From Halorussus rarus (GTDB taxonomy: Archaea > Halobacteriota > Halobacteria > Halobacteriales > Haladaptataceae): a DNA stretch of 64,000 nucleotides. The position numbers and the translations under genes were made by a program. The notes beneath the pieces are model-generated. The model made no database searches. It worked only from the letters and a program-made list of their open reading frames with translations, and had not been told where the DNA came from. Every line of letters begins with the position of its first letter. The stretch's first letter is position 1. Positions 40,249 through 48,976 of the stretch are shown one piece after another. The stretch is from the NCBI RefSeq assembly GCF_003369835.1, contig NZ_QPMJ01000002.1, forward strand, positions 62,001 to 126,000, in the 5' to 3' direction.

Positions 40249-41013
40249 CTACTCGCGGACGAGTTCGGGGTCGCCGTCGTCGCCCGGCACCACGCGCAGG
40301 CCCAGGTCGCGGACCAGCGCCGCGGTGTGCTCCGGGACGAAGCGCCCGGCGGTCGCCCGCGCGGTCAGCGTCGGGACCAGCGACAGCACGTCCGCGCCGG
40401 TCTCGACCCGGGTCGCCGGCGGGAGGAAGTCGACGTCGTGGCCCGCGTCGGCGGCGCGGTTCGTCAGGGTCTCGATCTCGGGCGCGGCGTAGGCGTCCTC
40501 GAAGTCGACAGTGTCGGTGAAGCCCGCGAAGTGGACTCGGCCGCGGTCGCTCGGGCCGAGCACGACCGCGTTGCGCCGGAGCTTCATCGCGGCGCTGTCG
40601 ATCTCGGTGCGGGTGAGCAGCGGCGCGGTGCCGGGCACGACCGCGACCGACGCGACCTCCTCCTCGTCGAGCAGGTGGGTGACCGCGTTGCCGGCGCGAG
40701 CCGCGACCGTCGAGCCGACCTGGACCTCGTAGCGGGCCTCGTCGGGGTCGGCCAGCGCGTCGGCCGCGAGCGCCCGGACCTCCGCCTCGGCGGACCGGTC
40801 GCCCGCGTCGGCGTGCCCTTCGGGCAGCGACTCCTCGTCGCGGTAGTTGACCAGCAGGTCCCCGCCGCTGCGCTCGGCGGCCCTGAAGGTGTCTTTCAGC
40901 ATAGCCGCGTAGAGGTCCGCGGCCTCCGCCTCGGAGAGCGGCGACGACGCGGCGAGTTCCGGCAGCACCAGCCCCGGCCGCGGCGGAGCCGCGAGCACGA
41001 CGATGACGGTCAT
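40249..41013 (-). CDS. DUF2064-type protein (glycosyltransferase-like fold)
   Basis: A 254-residue protein beginning MTVIVVLAAPPRPGLVLPEL, with SAVVPGTAPLLTRTEID in mid-sequence and a C-terminal domain with FLPPATRVETGADVL. The pattern fits haloarchaeal members of the DUF2064/TIGR04282 group, which are related to nucleotidyl/glycosyl transferases of the GT-A fold. The substrate is not evident, and some members have lost the metal-binding acidic motif, which I do not see clearly here. It is divergent from a small membrane protein gene. Confidence 0.65.
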   Translation of the reverse strand: MTVIVVLAAPPRPGLVLPELAASSPLSEAEAADLYAAMLKDTFRAAERSGGDLLVNYRDEESLPEGHADAGDRSAEAEVRALAADALADPDEARYEVQVGSTVAARAGNAVTHLLDEEEVASVAVVPGTAPLLTRTEIDSAAMKLRRNAVVLGPSDRGRVHFAGFTDTVDFEDAYAAPEIETLTNRAADAGHDVDFLPPATRVETGADVLSLVPTLTARATAGRFVPEHTAALVRDLGLRVVPGDDGDPELVRE

Positions 41014-41074
41014 GCGCTACACTCGGGGCGGGCGACCCTTGAAGCTTTTAATTCGGGGCGTCCACCGTTCGGCC

Positions 41075-41281
41075 GTGAACTGGTGGAAACTCCTCGCCGC
41101 GCTCGCGGTCGCGGTGGTCGCGTTCGTCGCCGTCGGTGCGGTGGTCGCGCTCGTCGACGCGGTACTCGCGAGCATCGCCGCGCTGGTCGTCGCTGCGCTC
41201 GTGATCGCGGCGATTGCGGCCGGCAGCTGGACCGGCGCCGGGCCGAACCGCGGGCTGTCGAACCCCTACTGGGAGCGCTGA
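41075..41281 (+). CDS. Small two-helix membrane protein
   Basis: A 68-residue protein: MNWWKLLAALAVAVVAFVAV starts the first hydrophobic helix, a second Ala/Val-rich helix follows, and the polar tail ends in NRGLSNPYWER. The GTG start is chosen because a TATA box (CTTTTAATT, 41045-41053) lies about 26 bases upstream, giving a leaderless mRNA; an upstream in-frame ATG would overlap the divergent gene. The function is unknown. Confidence 0.65.
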   Translation: MNWWKLLAALAVAVVAFVAVGAVVALVDAVLASIAALVVAALVIAAIAAGSWTGAGPNRGLSNPYWER

Positions 41282-41312
41282 GACCCGACCGAACCGACGC
41301 CGCAGATGGCGC

Positions 41313-41945
41313 TCAGCGGCCGCGCCGGCCCTTCGTCTGCCGGTAGTCCCGGTCCATCAGCGACGAGAAGTGGTCGACGAACGCCTCGCGGTCGGCCTCC
41401 GACTGGTCGAGCGGGTCGGCCATCGGGACGATCTCGAACCCCCGGCCCCGGACGGTGGTCGCGTGGTCAGCGACCGCGTCGAACTCCGCTGCGGGCGCCG
41501 TGGTGTATTCGGCCGCGATTTCGGTCAGGGCGCGCTGGCCCACCGGGACGAGTATCTCCGGGTTAATCATCCGAATCTCGGCGTTGAGGTAGGGTTCGCA
41601 CGTCCCGACCTCCTCGTCGGTCGGCGGGCGCTCGGGGTCGCGACACCGTGTCAGGTAGGTCACGAAGGCGTTGTCGAGTTCGGGCTCGTCGTCGGTCGGC
41701 AGCGAGTTGTTGAGCCCGAGCAGCCCCAACACGTGCTGGAGGGCCTCTCCGCGCTCGTCGACGGTGAACGGGACACCGGTTCGGTCGGCCCCCGCGCCGG
41801 GCGCCTCGCCGACGAACAGGAAGTCGGCGCCGACGTCGCCGTAGCCGTGGACGACCCGCTCGCGGGTCGCGCAGAGTTCCGGACAGTTCCGGCAGTCGGC
41901 GTCCATGCCGAAGGGGTTCGACCGGGTCTGCTGGTTCGCGTCCAT
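41313..41945 (-). CDS. Uracil-DNA glycosylase superfamily protein (family 4-like, divergent)
   Basis: A 210-residue protein with cysteines suited to a [4Fe-4S] cluster (CRNCPELC, then CRDPERPPTDEEVGTC) and UDG motif A GEAPGAGADRTGVPF. The fold and cysteines match family 4 uracil-DNA glycosylases, which remove uracil from deaminated DNA. The second active-site motif, usually His-Pro-Ser/Gly, reads VPMADPLDQ, so the catalytic His is absent at the expected place. A TATA (TAAAAA, 41971-41976) 28 bases upstream supports the ATG before DANQQTRSN. Confidence 0.82.
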   Translation of the reverse strand: MDANQQTRSNPFGMDADCRNCPELCATRERVVHGYGDVGADFLFVGEAPGAGADRTGVPFTVDERGEALQHVLGLLGLNNSLPTDDEPELDNAFVTYLTRCRDPERPPTDEEVGTCEPYLNAEIRMINPEILVPVGQRALTEIAAEYTTAPAAEFDAVADHATTVRGRGFEIVPMADPLDQSEADREAFVDHFSSLMDRDYRQTKGRRGR

Positions 41946-41992
41946 CGTCGGTACCGTGGGGTCCGCGCGGTAAAAACCGGTCGGAGCGGCGG

Positions 41993-42685
41993 CTACCCCG
42001 ACCCGGCCGTCGCGTCGTCGCCCGCGTGCTCCGCGTCGTCGCCTGCACCCGTCGGGTCGTCGACGGTCTCGCCTCGGCGGTGGGCGCGCTCGGTCAGGTC
42101 CTCCAGGCACTCGACGACCGTGTCGAACAGCGCCGCGACCTCCCGGACGGTCGCGCAGTCGTGGACAGCGGGCGTCAAGCGGACGTAGCCCGTCGCGTCG
42201 CGGGCGTCGAACGCGCGGAGCAGTTCCCGGAGGAAGCCGACCGCGCGGTCGGTCTCCCACCGGTCGAGGAACGAGGTCGCCGAGTCGACGTACGCGACGG
42301 TCCGGCCGTCGGCGGGCCACGCGTCGAGGTAGCCCGCGACCACGTCGCGGATCGCCGCGGCGTCGGCGGGGTCGGCGACGCCCCTGACGACGCTCCGGTC
42401 GACGGGCGACGACGCGCTGGCCGACCGCATCCGGTCGCCGACGCTGACGACCCCGACGTTCCGCGGCGCCCGCTCGATTCGGTCGCGCATCGTCGCGAGG
42501 AACGTTTCGGGGTCGTCGTGGGTGATCGCCAGCGCGTCCATCGGTCCCTCGGCCGAGAGCGGGTCGGCGAGCACCGACAGCGCCGCCGTGTCGCCGCGAG
42601 TCCGCCCCAGCACGAGCGTGTGGGGGTCGGCGTCGACGCGAGTCCGGACGAGTCTGGTCTCTCGGTCGGCACTCGGCCCGGTCAT
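41993..42685 (-). CDS. DUF7504-type signalling protein
   Basis: A 230-residue protein with a RecA/HTR-like pattern: TLVLGRTRGDTAAL, ALAITHDDPETFLATM, NVGVVSVGD, VAYVDSATSFLDRW, and a C-terminal helical region. The Walker A is degenerate. I recall this haloarchaeal family as DUF7504, often next to HalOD1 proteins. Here its ATG overlaps the stop of a HalOD1 gene by 4 bases, implying that the two act together, but the signal is unknown. Confidence 0.72.
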   Translation of the reverse strand: MTGPSADRETRLVRTRVDADPHTLVLGRTRGDTAALSVLADPLSAEGPMDALAITHDDPETFLATMRDRIERAPRNVGVVSVGDRMRSASASSPVDRSVVRGVADPADAAAIRDVVAGYLDAWPADGRTVAYVDSATSFLDRWETDRAVGFLRELLRAFDARDATGYVRLTPAVHDCATVREVAALFDTVVECLEDLTERAHRRGETVDDPTGAGDDAEHAGDDATAGSG

Positions 42686-43017
42686 CCGTCCTCGAAGGCC
42701 GCGTCGTCTACGATTCGGACTCGGCCGCCGCTCCGGACGAGAACCCGGAGACCGCAGACGCGGAACGCGACCTGAGCGTCTCCCTCGCTTCCGGTGAACA
42801 GCGCGTCGAGCGCGTCAGGGTCGACGCGGTCGGAGAGCGGGATGACGGTCGAAGTCGGGTCGACGCCCGCGACGTCGGCGATGGCCTGGATGACGGCGTC
42901 GCTGACCGTCGCCGGCCCGTCGGGGTCGAACGAGGCGCGGTAGACGCCGGACCGGTCGGTCTCCTCCGTCGGCCCCGAGCTGTCGGTGGTATCGTTCCCA
43001 GTGCCACTTTTAGACAT
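42682..43017 (-). CDS. HalOD1 output-domain protein
   Basis: A 111-residue protein. After an acidic Ser/Thr-rich start, residues about 30-105 match the HalOD1 domain (SDAVIQAIADVAGVDPTSTVIPLSDRVDPDALDALF, then VAFRVCGLRVLV). HalOD1 is a haloarchaeal output domain of unknown mechanism. The ATG has GGAGAA 3 bases upstream and a TATA (TAATAAATTT, 43053-43062) about 40 bases upstream. It is cotranscribed with the DUF7504-type gene. Confidence 0.85.
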   Translation of the reverse strand: MSKSGTGNDTTDSSGPTEETDRSGVYRASFDPDGPATVSDAVIQAIADVAGVDPTSTVIPLSDRVDPDALDALFTGSEGDAQVAFRVCGLRVLVRSGGRVRIVDDAAFEDG

Positions 43018-43276
43018 TGTTCGTTCTCCTGTAATTATTCCTCTCTTAGTGGTAATAAATTTGCGGTGGTCAGTGGAGGATAGAATCCCACTGATCACAA
43101 TCGGGTTCGTCGAACTCGGCCCCGGCGCGAGCGCGCCGCGACCGGTGTCAGCGCTGGGTCCCCGTAACGGTTCACGACGGTTCGTAACCTCCCATTACGT
43201 CGCTCCCAGTGGCCGAGAGCGTTCAACGATTCCCCCTCTTTAATCCCCTCGGGGCGAAGTAACCGATGGGGGTTTC

Positions 43277-43915
43277 ATGACACAGAAGTCATCTCGTCGT
43301 CGCTTCCTGAAAGCGGCGGCAGCGACCGGTGCATTGGCGGGACTGAACGCGACGGTGCTGGCCCAGGGCCAGAACGAGGAGGTAATCCTGCTCGGCGGAT
43401 ACACCCGGGCGTGGGAGGGCTACCGCCTGCCCGGCGGGGAGTCGGCGTCCGGGTCCTCGAACCCGACGCTGACCCTGCAGGAGGGGACGACCTACACGCT
43501 GATGTGGCAGAACGGCGACGGCGTGGGTCACAACTTCGCCATCCAGGACTCGCAGGGCAACAACCTGGAGGTGCTCGAGCCGCTGTCGGTCCAGCCCGAC
43601 ACGTTCCAGCAGATCAACGAGACGAGCGCGAACCAGAGCGTCTCGCTCCAGGTATCCGGCGGGAACGTCACCGGCGTCTCGACGGGCAACCAGACGGGCG
43701 GCGGCGGGAACGCGACCGGCGGTCAGCAGTCCACCGAGTCGCTCATCGCCTCGACCGAGATCATCTCCGAGCAGGGCGCCGTGCAGGCGGTGCGGTTCAC
43801 CGCGACCCCGGAGATGGCCCAGTACATCTGTCTCGTCCACCCCAACACCATGGTCGGCGACGTCCAGGTCCAGGGTGGCGGCGGCGGTGGCGGCGGCAAC
43901 AACAGCTCGATGTGA
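43277..43915 (+). CDS. Tat-exported cupredoxin (halocyanin-like)
   Basis: A 212-residue blue-copper protein. The Tat signal (SSRRRFLKAAAATG) is followed by a cupredoxin domain with type 1 copper ligands: His in VGHNFAI, and Cys, His and Met in YICLVHPNTM. A Gly/Asn/Thr-rich insertion of about 45 residues separates the two ligand regions, and the C-terminus is poly-Gly. It probably carries electrons on the outer membrane face. No lipobox is visible. It has no operon partner. Confidence 0.88.
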   Translation: MTQKSSRRRFLKAAAATGALAGLNATVLAQGQNEEVILLGGYTRAWEGYRLPGGESASGSSNPTLTLQEGTTYTLMWQNGDGVGHNFAIQDSQGNNLEVLEPLSVQPDTFQQINETSANQSVSLQVSGGNVTGVSTGNQTGGGGNATGGQQSTESLIASTEIISEQGAVQAVRFTATPEMAQYICLVHPNTMVGDVQVQGGGGGGGGNNSSM

Positions 43916-44024
43916 TCCGAGCCGGTAGAACCGCGACGTAATCGACTCTCGTTTCTTCGACGGCCCGGAGACCCGAACGCTCGATAGCCGATAGCGGCGT
44001 CTGCGAATGTGGAGCCGCCCGGTG

Positions 44025-45191
44025 CTACTCGTTCCGCGGGCTGCTCGGGTGGTAGTCGGTGTCGTACTCGCCGGGCCGGTCGTCGACTCTGTCGGGGTTG
44101 ATGCGCCCGCCCAGCAGCATGAAGTCGACGAGCGTGAGCGCCAGCATCGCCTCGACCACCGGGACGCCCCGGGGCGGGAGAACGGGGTCGTGGCGGCCGA
44201 TGACCTGCTCCTCGCGCTCCTCGCCGGCCTCCCAGTCGACCGTGGTCTGGGTCTTGGGGATCGACGTGGGCGCGTGGAGGGTCACCTCGCCGTAGATGGG
44301 TTCGCCCGTGGTGATGCCGCCCTGGAGGCCGCCGTGATCGTTCTCGACCGGCACGGGGTCGCTCCCCTCGGGGTCGTCGGGGTCCTCGAGTTCCCACTCG
44401 TCGTTGCGCTCGCTCCCGGTGTACTCGCGGGCCTCGCGTCCGAGGCCGAACTCGAAGGCGGTCGAGGCGGGGACGCTCATCATGGCCTGGCCGAGCCGGG
44501 CCTCCACCGAGTCGAACCGGGGCGCGCCGAGTCCGCGGGGGACGCCGCGGGCCTCGAAGTAGATGGAGCCGCCGATGGAGTCGCCCTCCTGCTGGTACTC
44601 GTCGATGCGCTCGCGCATCCGCTCGGCGGTCTCGGGGTGGGCGCACCGGACCTCGTTCTCCTCGCTGTGTTCGAGTATCTCCTCGAATGAGACTTCGGGC
44701 GCCTCGATGTCGCCGATCTGGTTGACGTGGGCCTTGAGTTCGACGCCCTCGCGTGCGAGCAGCTTCTTCGCGACGGCGCCGGCCGCGACCCAGTTGACCG
44801 TCTCGCGGGCCGACGACCGGCCGCCGCCGCCCCAGTTGCGCGTGCCGAACTTCGCCGAGTAGGTGAAGTCGCCGTGGCTGGGCCGCGGCGCGGTGATGAA
44901 CGGTTCGTACTTCTCCGACCGGGCGTCCTTGTTGTCGATGACCATCCCGATGGGCGTGCCCGTGGTGTAGCCGTCCTGGAGCCCCGACTTGATGGAGACG
45001 TGGTCGGGTTCGCCCCGACTCGTGGTTATCATCGACTGACCGGGCTTGCGGCGGTCGAGGTCGGCCTGCACGTCGTCCTCGTCGAGTTCGAGCCCCGCGG
45101 GACAGCCCGAGACGGTGACGCCCATCGCCTCGCCGTGGCTCTCGCCGAACGTCGTGACCTGGAAGAGGCGTCCGAAGCTGTTGCCGTTCAT
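44025..45191 (-). CDS. aroC: Chorismate synthase
   Basis: A 388-residue enzyme making chorismate from 5-enolpyruvylshikimate 3-phosphate with reduced flavin. Diagnostic runs: NSFGRLFQVTTFGESHG at the N-terminus, the FMN-binding GGGRSSARET, and near the C-terminus RHDPVLPPRGVPVVEAM. The length is normal for archaea apart from an acidic insertion (DPDDPEGSD). The gene lies 77 bases from aroA, same strand, in the order aroA then aroC. Confidence 0.97.
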   Translation of the reverse strand: MNGNSFGRLFQVTTFGESHGEAMGVTVSGCPAGLELDEDDVQADLDRRKPGQSMITTSRGEPDHVSIKSGLQDGYTTGTPIGMVIDNKDARSEKYEPFITAPRPSHGDFTYSAKFGTRNWGGGGRSSARETVNWVAAGAVAKKLLAREGVELKAHVNQIGDIEAPEVSFEEILEHSEENEVRCAHPETAERMRERIDEYQQEGDSIGGSIYFEARGVPRGLGAPRFDSVEARLGQAMMSVPASTAFEFGLGREAREYTGSERNDEWELEDPDDPEGSDPVPVENDHGGLQGGITTGEPIYGEVTLHAPTSIPKTQTTVDWEAGEEREEQVIGRHDPVLPPRGVPVVEAMLALTLVDFMLLGGRINPDRVDDRPGEYDTDYHPSSPRNE

Positions 45192-45268
45192 TGCCGGGTG
45201 TTGGACGGGGCGGCTATTTAGGGTTTGCAGAAGGCGCAAGTTGCTCCCCGGGAAGGCCAGTCCCGCGA

Positions 45269-46636
45269 CTACCGATTCACCGTCGCGCCGAGGTCGTAGA
45301 GCACGTCGAAGAAGTCGGGGAACGACACGTCGACGTGCTCGCCGCCCGCGATGGTGGTCGGGCCGTCGGCCGCCAGCGCGGCCACCGCCAGCGCCATCAC
45401 GACGCGGTGGTCGCCCCGGCCGTCGACCGCGCCGCCGGTCAGGTCGCTCTCGGCGCCGACCACGGTCAGGCGATCGGCGCTCTCGCGGGTCGTCGCGCCG
45501 AGTTTCTCCAGTTCCTCGGCCATCGCACTCACGCGGTCGGTCTCCTTGTACCGGACGTGCTCGCAGTTGACGATGCGGGTCTCGCCGTCGGCGACCGCGC
45601 CCAGCGACGCGATCGTCGGCAGGAGGTCGGGCGTGTCGCCGACGTCGACCTCGACGCCCGAGAGGTCCGAGCGTCGGACCGTGATGACGCCGTCGTCCCG
45701 GTTCCAGTCGACGTCCGCGCCCATCCGCCCGAGGACGCCGACGATTTTGGAGTCGCCTTGCGCGCTCGGATAGGCGCCCTTCACGCGGACCGGGTCGTCG
45801 GGACCGGCCGCTACCGCGCCCGCGCCGAGCAGGTACGAGATCGACGAGAAGTCGCCGGGGACGTGGTACTCGCCGTCCTCGGGTTCGTAGAACTGGCCGC
45901 CCTCGACGTAGTAGGTGCCGCCACCCGCGCCTCGTTCTCCGCTCGCTCCGTCACCGTCTCCATCGCCACCGTCCGCGCCGTCACCGCCGGCGCCGAGGTC
46001 GCGCTTCCCGGCCTCGACGCCGAACTCGTCGAGGAGTTCGAGCGTGATGTCGACGTAGGGCGCGGACTTGAGTTCGGTTTCGAGGTTCACCTCGATGCCG
46101 TCGTCGGTGACCGCGCCGGCCATCAGCAGCGCCGAGACGAACTGCGAGGAGACGTCGCCGGGCATCGAGACCGACCCGCCGGAGACGGGACCGCCGACCA
46201 CCAGCGGCGCCTGGCCGTTCCCCCGGGTGCTCTCGGCCCGGCCGCCCAGGTCCTCGATGGCCTCCAGCAGCGGACCGTGCGGTCGCGACCGGAGCGACTC
46301 GTCGCCGGTCAGCACGGTCGCGCCGTCGGCCAGCGCCGCGGCGGCCGTGACGAGTCGCATCGTCGTCCCGCTGTTCGCGCAGTCGAGGACGTCGCCGGGC
46401 ACCTCGGGCCGGCCGTCGAAGCCGTCGACGTCGAGGTGGTCGAACTCGCGGGTGACGTCTCCACCGAAGGCGTCGACCGCCCGCATCGTCGCCTTCGTGT
46501 CTGCGCTCACCAGCGGGTCGTACACCAGCGCGCCGCCGGCGTAGCCTGCGGCCAGAATCGCCCGATGGGTGTAGCTCTTCGAGGAGGGCGCGCGCGCCGA
46601 CCCCGAGACCGTCGATGGTTCTATCTCCACGTCCAT
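45269..46636 (-). CDS. aroA: 3-phosphoshikimate 1-carboxyvinyltransferase (EPSP synthase)
   Basis: A 455-residue shikimate-pathway enzyme transferring enolpyruvate from PEP to shikimate 3-phosphate. Motifs: [45 protein letters not shown], and the C-terminal [15 protein letters not shown] and [16 protein letters not shown] Gly/Asp repeat insertion (about residues 215-245, G-x-D-G tandem) lies in a surface loop and is not seen in most homologues. Together with aroC it feeds aromatic amino-acid synthesis; tyrA lies about 4 kb away. Confidence 0.97.
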   Translation of the reverse strand: MDVEIEPSTVSGSARAPSSKSYTHRAILAAGYAGGALVYDPLVSADTKATMRAVDAFGGDVTREFDHLDVDGFDGRPEVPGDVLDCANSGTTMRLVTAAAALADGATVLTGDESLRSRPHGPLLEAIEDLGGRAESTRGNGQAPLVVGGPVSGGSVSMPGDVSSQFVSALLMAGAVTDDGIEVNLETELKSAPYVDITLELLDEFGVEAGKRDLGAGGDGADGGDGDGDGASGERGAGGGTYYVEGGQFYEPEDGEYHVPGDFSSISYLLGAGAVAAGPDDPVRVKGAYPSAQGDSKIVGVLGRMGADVDWNRDDGVITVRRSDLSGVEVDVGDTPDLLPTIASLGAVADGETRIVNCEHVRYKETDRVSAMAEELEKLGATTRESADRLTVVGAESDLTGGAVDGRGDHRVVMALAVAALAADGPTTIAGGEHVDVSFPDFFDVLYDLGATVNR

Positions 46637-46718
46637 GTCCGGGCCGACGAGTCGGGGGCGTATCAGGATACCGGAGGGAGCGAAATCTCCGGGCGACCGC
46701 TTCGAGGTGGGATTCGGA

Positions 46719-47168
46719 CTACCGCACGACCGTCACGGGCACCGTCGCGCGCCCCACGACGTCCTTGGCGGTGCTGCCCACCAGCCCCTCGTACTCCTCG
46801 GAGAGGCCGCGGTGGCCCAGGTAGATGGCGTCGACGTCCTGGTCGTCGGCGTACTCGGTGATGGCCTCGACCGGTTCGCCGTACAGCATCCCGGTCTCGA
46901 CCTCGACGCCGGTCTGCTCGCCGATCTCGGCCGCGTCGTCGAGCGCGGCCTGGGCATCGTTCTCGGCGTCCTCGATGTCCTCGGTGACCAGTTCGTCGGC
47001 GGTCTCGGTGTAGCTCATCGGCGGGTCGTCGCCGCCGGTGAAGAACTGTTCGGGCACGACGACGCTGACCGCGAGCACCGCAGCGCCGGTGGCGGCGGCC
47101 TGCTCGACCGCGTACCGGAGCGCGTCCATGCTGGGTTCCGAGCCGTCGACCGCGACGAGGTACTCCAT
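46719..47168 (-). CDS. Universal stress protein (UspA family)
   Basis: A 149-residue single Usp domain beginning [20 protein letters not shown] and ending with the nucleotide-binding loop [20 protein letters not shown], followed by VPVTVVR. The G-x2-G-x9-G-S/T pattern is largely kept (the first Gly followed by HRG), so ATP binding is possible. The role is stress adaptation, target unknown. It is a single gene downstream of a small membrane protein. Confidence 0.9.
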   Translation of the reverse strand: MEYLVAVDGSEPSMDALRYAVEQAAATGAAVLAVSVVVPEQFFTGGDDPPMSYTETADELVTEDIEDAENDAQAALDDAAEIGEQTGVEVETGMLYGEPVEAITEYADDQDVDAIYLGHRGLSEEYEGLVGSTAKDVVGRATVPVTVVR

Positions 47169-47239
47169 GCCCGGTGGTTCGACGCGACCGGTGATTTGGA
47201 TTGTGGCTGGGCCGGGCACCGAGCCCATGACGTCGCCGG

Positions 47240-47545
47240 TCAGAACTCGCGCTCCCGGTCCCGGCCGTCGCGCTCCCGACGGTTCTCCCTCCCCGCGCGG
47301 TTTCGTCCCTCCGTCCCGTCCGCGATGCGCTCGATCGCCCGGACGAGTCGCTCCGCGAGGTGGAGGAACCGCCAGAGGAGGTAGAACCCCGCGATCCACA
47401 CCACGAACAGCACGCCGAGCAGCGGCTGGGTGGCGATGAGGAGACTGTACGCCAAGCCCAGGAGCGCGAGGAGCGCGAGTGCGACCTTCAGGGAGGTCGA
47501 GGGCTCGCGGGTGCGGTCGGCGGGCGAGGACCTGGAACCGGACAT
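47240..47545 (-). CDS. Small membrane protein with basic tail
   Basis: A 101-residue protein with two adjacent hydrophobic helices (about residues 19-60, VALALLALLGLAYSLLIA and LLGVLFVVWIAGFYLLW). A highly charged Arg/Glu tail (ENRRERDGRDREREF) ends the protein and is unusual in this otherwise acidic proteome. No family is recognised. The ATG is the only start before the helices. Confidence 0.65.
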   Translation of the reverse strand: MSGSRSSPADRTREPSTSLKVALALLALLGLAYSLLIATQPLLGVLFVVWIAGFYLLWRFLHLAERLVRAIERIADGTEGRNRAGRENRRERDGRDREREF

Positions 47546-47698
47546 GTTGGTGGCGTTTCATTCGAGCGACGAATAGCTTCTGGTGCGTCCCCCTGGGTCG
47601 AAATCGGACCCCGGCGGTCGGCCGGCACCAGTGCCCGCCGCCGGGTGCGACGTTCCGGAACCCGCACCGTTTTCCCATTCGCGGGGCATCCCGTGGGT

Positions 47699-48874
47699 AT
47701 GAACCCGGACCTGTCACCGCTCTCCGATGCGCTCGCCGACGCCGGCGTCGACGGCTACCTGCTCGACGCCGATTCGGGCGAGTCCGATCAGTTGTACCTC
47801 TCGGGCTTCGACGCGCCCGACGAGTTCGTCACGCTCTACACGCCCGAGGGGACGTTCCTGCTCGTCTCGGGGCTGGAGTACTGCCGGGCGACCGAGGAGA
47901 GTCGAGCCGACGAGGTGGCCCGGCTGTCGGACTACGGCTTTCAGGAACTGGTCGGCGAGCACGGCCGCGCCGGGGCCCGGGTCCGGGCCTGCGCCGCGTT
48001 TCTCGACGACCGCGGCGTGGAGTTGGTCGCCGCGCCCGAGCGGTTCCCCCTCGGCACCGCCGACGGCCTGCGCGAGCAGGGGCTCTCGGTCGAGGTACTG
48101 GACGACGACGTCGTGACCCGGATTCGCGCGACGAAGACCGACGAGGAGGTCGAGCACATCTACGAGGCCCAGCGGGCCAACCAGGCCGCGATGCGGGCGG
48201 CCGAGGACCTGCTGGCCGCGGCCGACGTCGAGGACGGGACGCTGTACTACGACGGCGAGGTGCTGACCAGCGAGCGCGTCAAGGAGGAGATAGAGGTCAC
48301 ACTGCTCCGCCACGGGTGCGCGCTCGACGAGACCATCGTGGCCTGCGGCGCCGACGCCGCCGGACCGCACAACCGCGGGAGCGGGCCCCTCGAAGCCGGC
48401 GAGACGATCGTCATCGACATCTTCCCGCGGAGCAAGGCGACCAAGTACCACGGCGACATGACCCGGACGTTCGTGAAGGGCGAGCCGAGCGATGAGGTCC
48501 GGCGGCGCTACGACGACACCCGCGAGGCGTTCGAGGCCGCGCTCGACGCGCTCGAACCCGGCGTCACCGGCAGGGAGGTTCACGACGCCGTCTGCGACGT
48601 CTACGAGGAGAAGGGGTACGCCACCCTCCGGAGCGACCCCTCGACCGAGACGGGGTTCATCCACAGCACCGGCCACGGCATCGGCCTCGACGTCCACGAA
48701 CTCCCGCGGGTCAGCCCCGACGGCGGCGAGCTCCGGCCGGGCCACGTCGTCACCATCGAGCCCGGCCTCTACGACCCCGAGGTGGGCGGCATCCGCATCG
48801 AGGACCTCGTCGTCGTGACCGAGGACGGCTACGAGAACCTGACCGACTACCCCATCGAGCTGCAGGTGGAGTAG
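47699..48874 (+). CDS. M24-family metallopeptidase (Xaa-Pro dipeptidase/aminopeptidase type)
   Basis: A 391-residue pita-bread peptidase. The N-terminal creatinase-like domain (residues about 1-135) is followed by the catalytic domain with the metal ligands: Asp in VIDIFPRSK, Asp in YHGDMTRTF, His in STGHGIGLDVHE, Glu in TIEPGLYDPEVGG and Glu in IRIEDLVVVTE. It would remove N-terminal residues preceding proline or cleave Xaa-Pro dipeptides in peptide recycling. The ATG is the first in frame after the upstream gap. Confidence 0.92.
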   Translation: MNPDLSPLSDALADAGVDGYLLDADSGESDQLYLSGFDAPDEFVTLYTPEGTFLLVSGLEYCRATEESRADEVARLSDYGFQELVGEHGRAGARVRACAAFLDDRGVELVAAPERFPLGTADGLREQGLSVEVLDDDVVTRIRATKTDEEVEHIYEAQRANQAAMRAAEDLLAAADVEDGTLYYDGEVLTSERVKEEIEVTLLRHGCALDETIVACGADAAGPHNRGSGPLEAGETIVIDIFPRSKATKYHGDMTRTFVKGEPSDEVRRRYDDTREAFEAALDALEPGVTGREVHDAVCDVYEEKGYATLRSDPSTETGFIHSTGHGIGLDVHELPRVSPDGGELRPGHVVTIEPGLYDPEVGGIRIEDLVVVTEDGYENLTDYPIELQVE

Positions 48875-48976
48875 CGCGAACGACCTCCGCTGAATCGTCT
48901 TCGCTCCGGGCGAGAACGGCCCGCAGCCCTCCGACCGCCACAACCGGGAAGTGTCCGCCCGGCGAACTCGGAGTCA

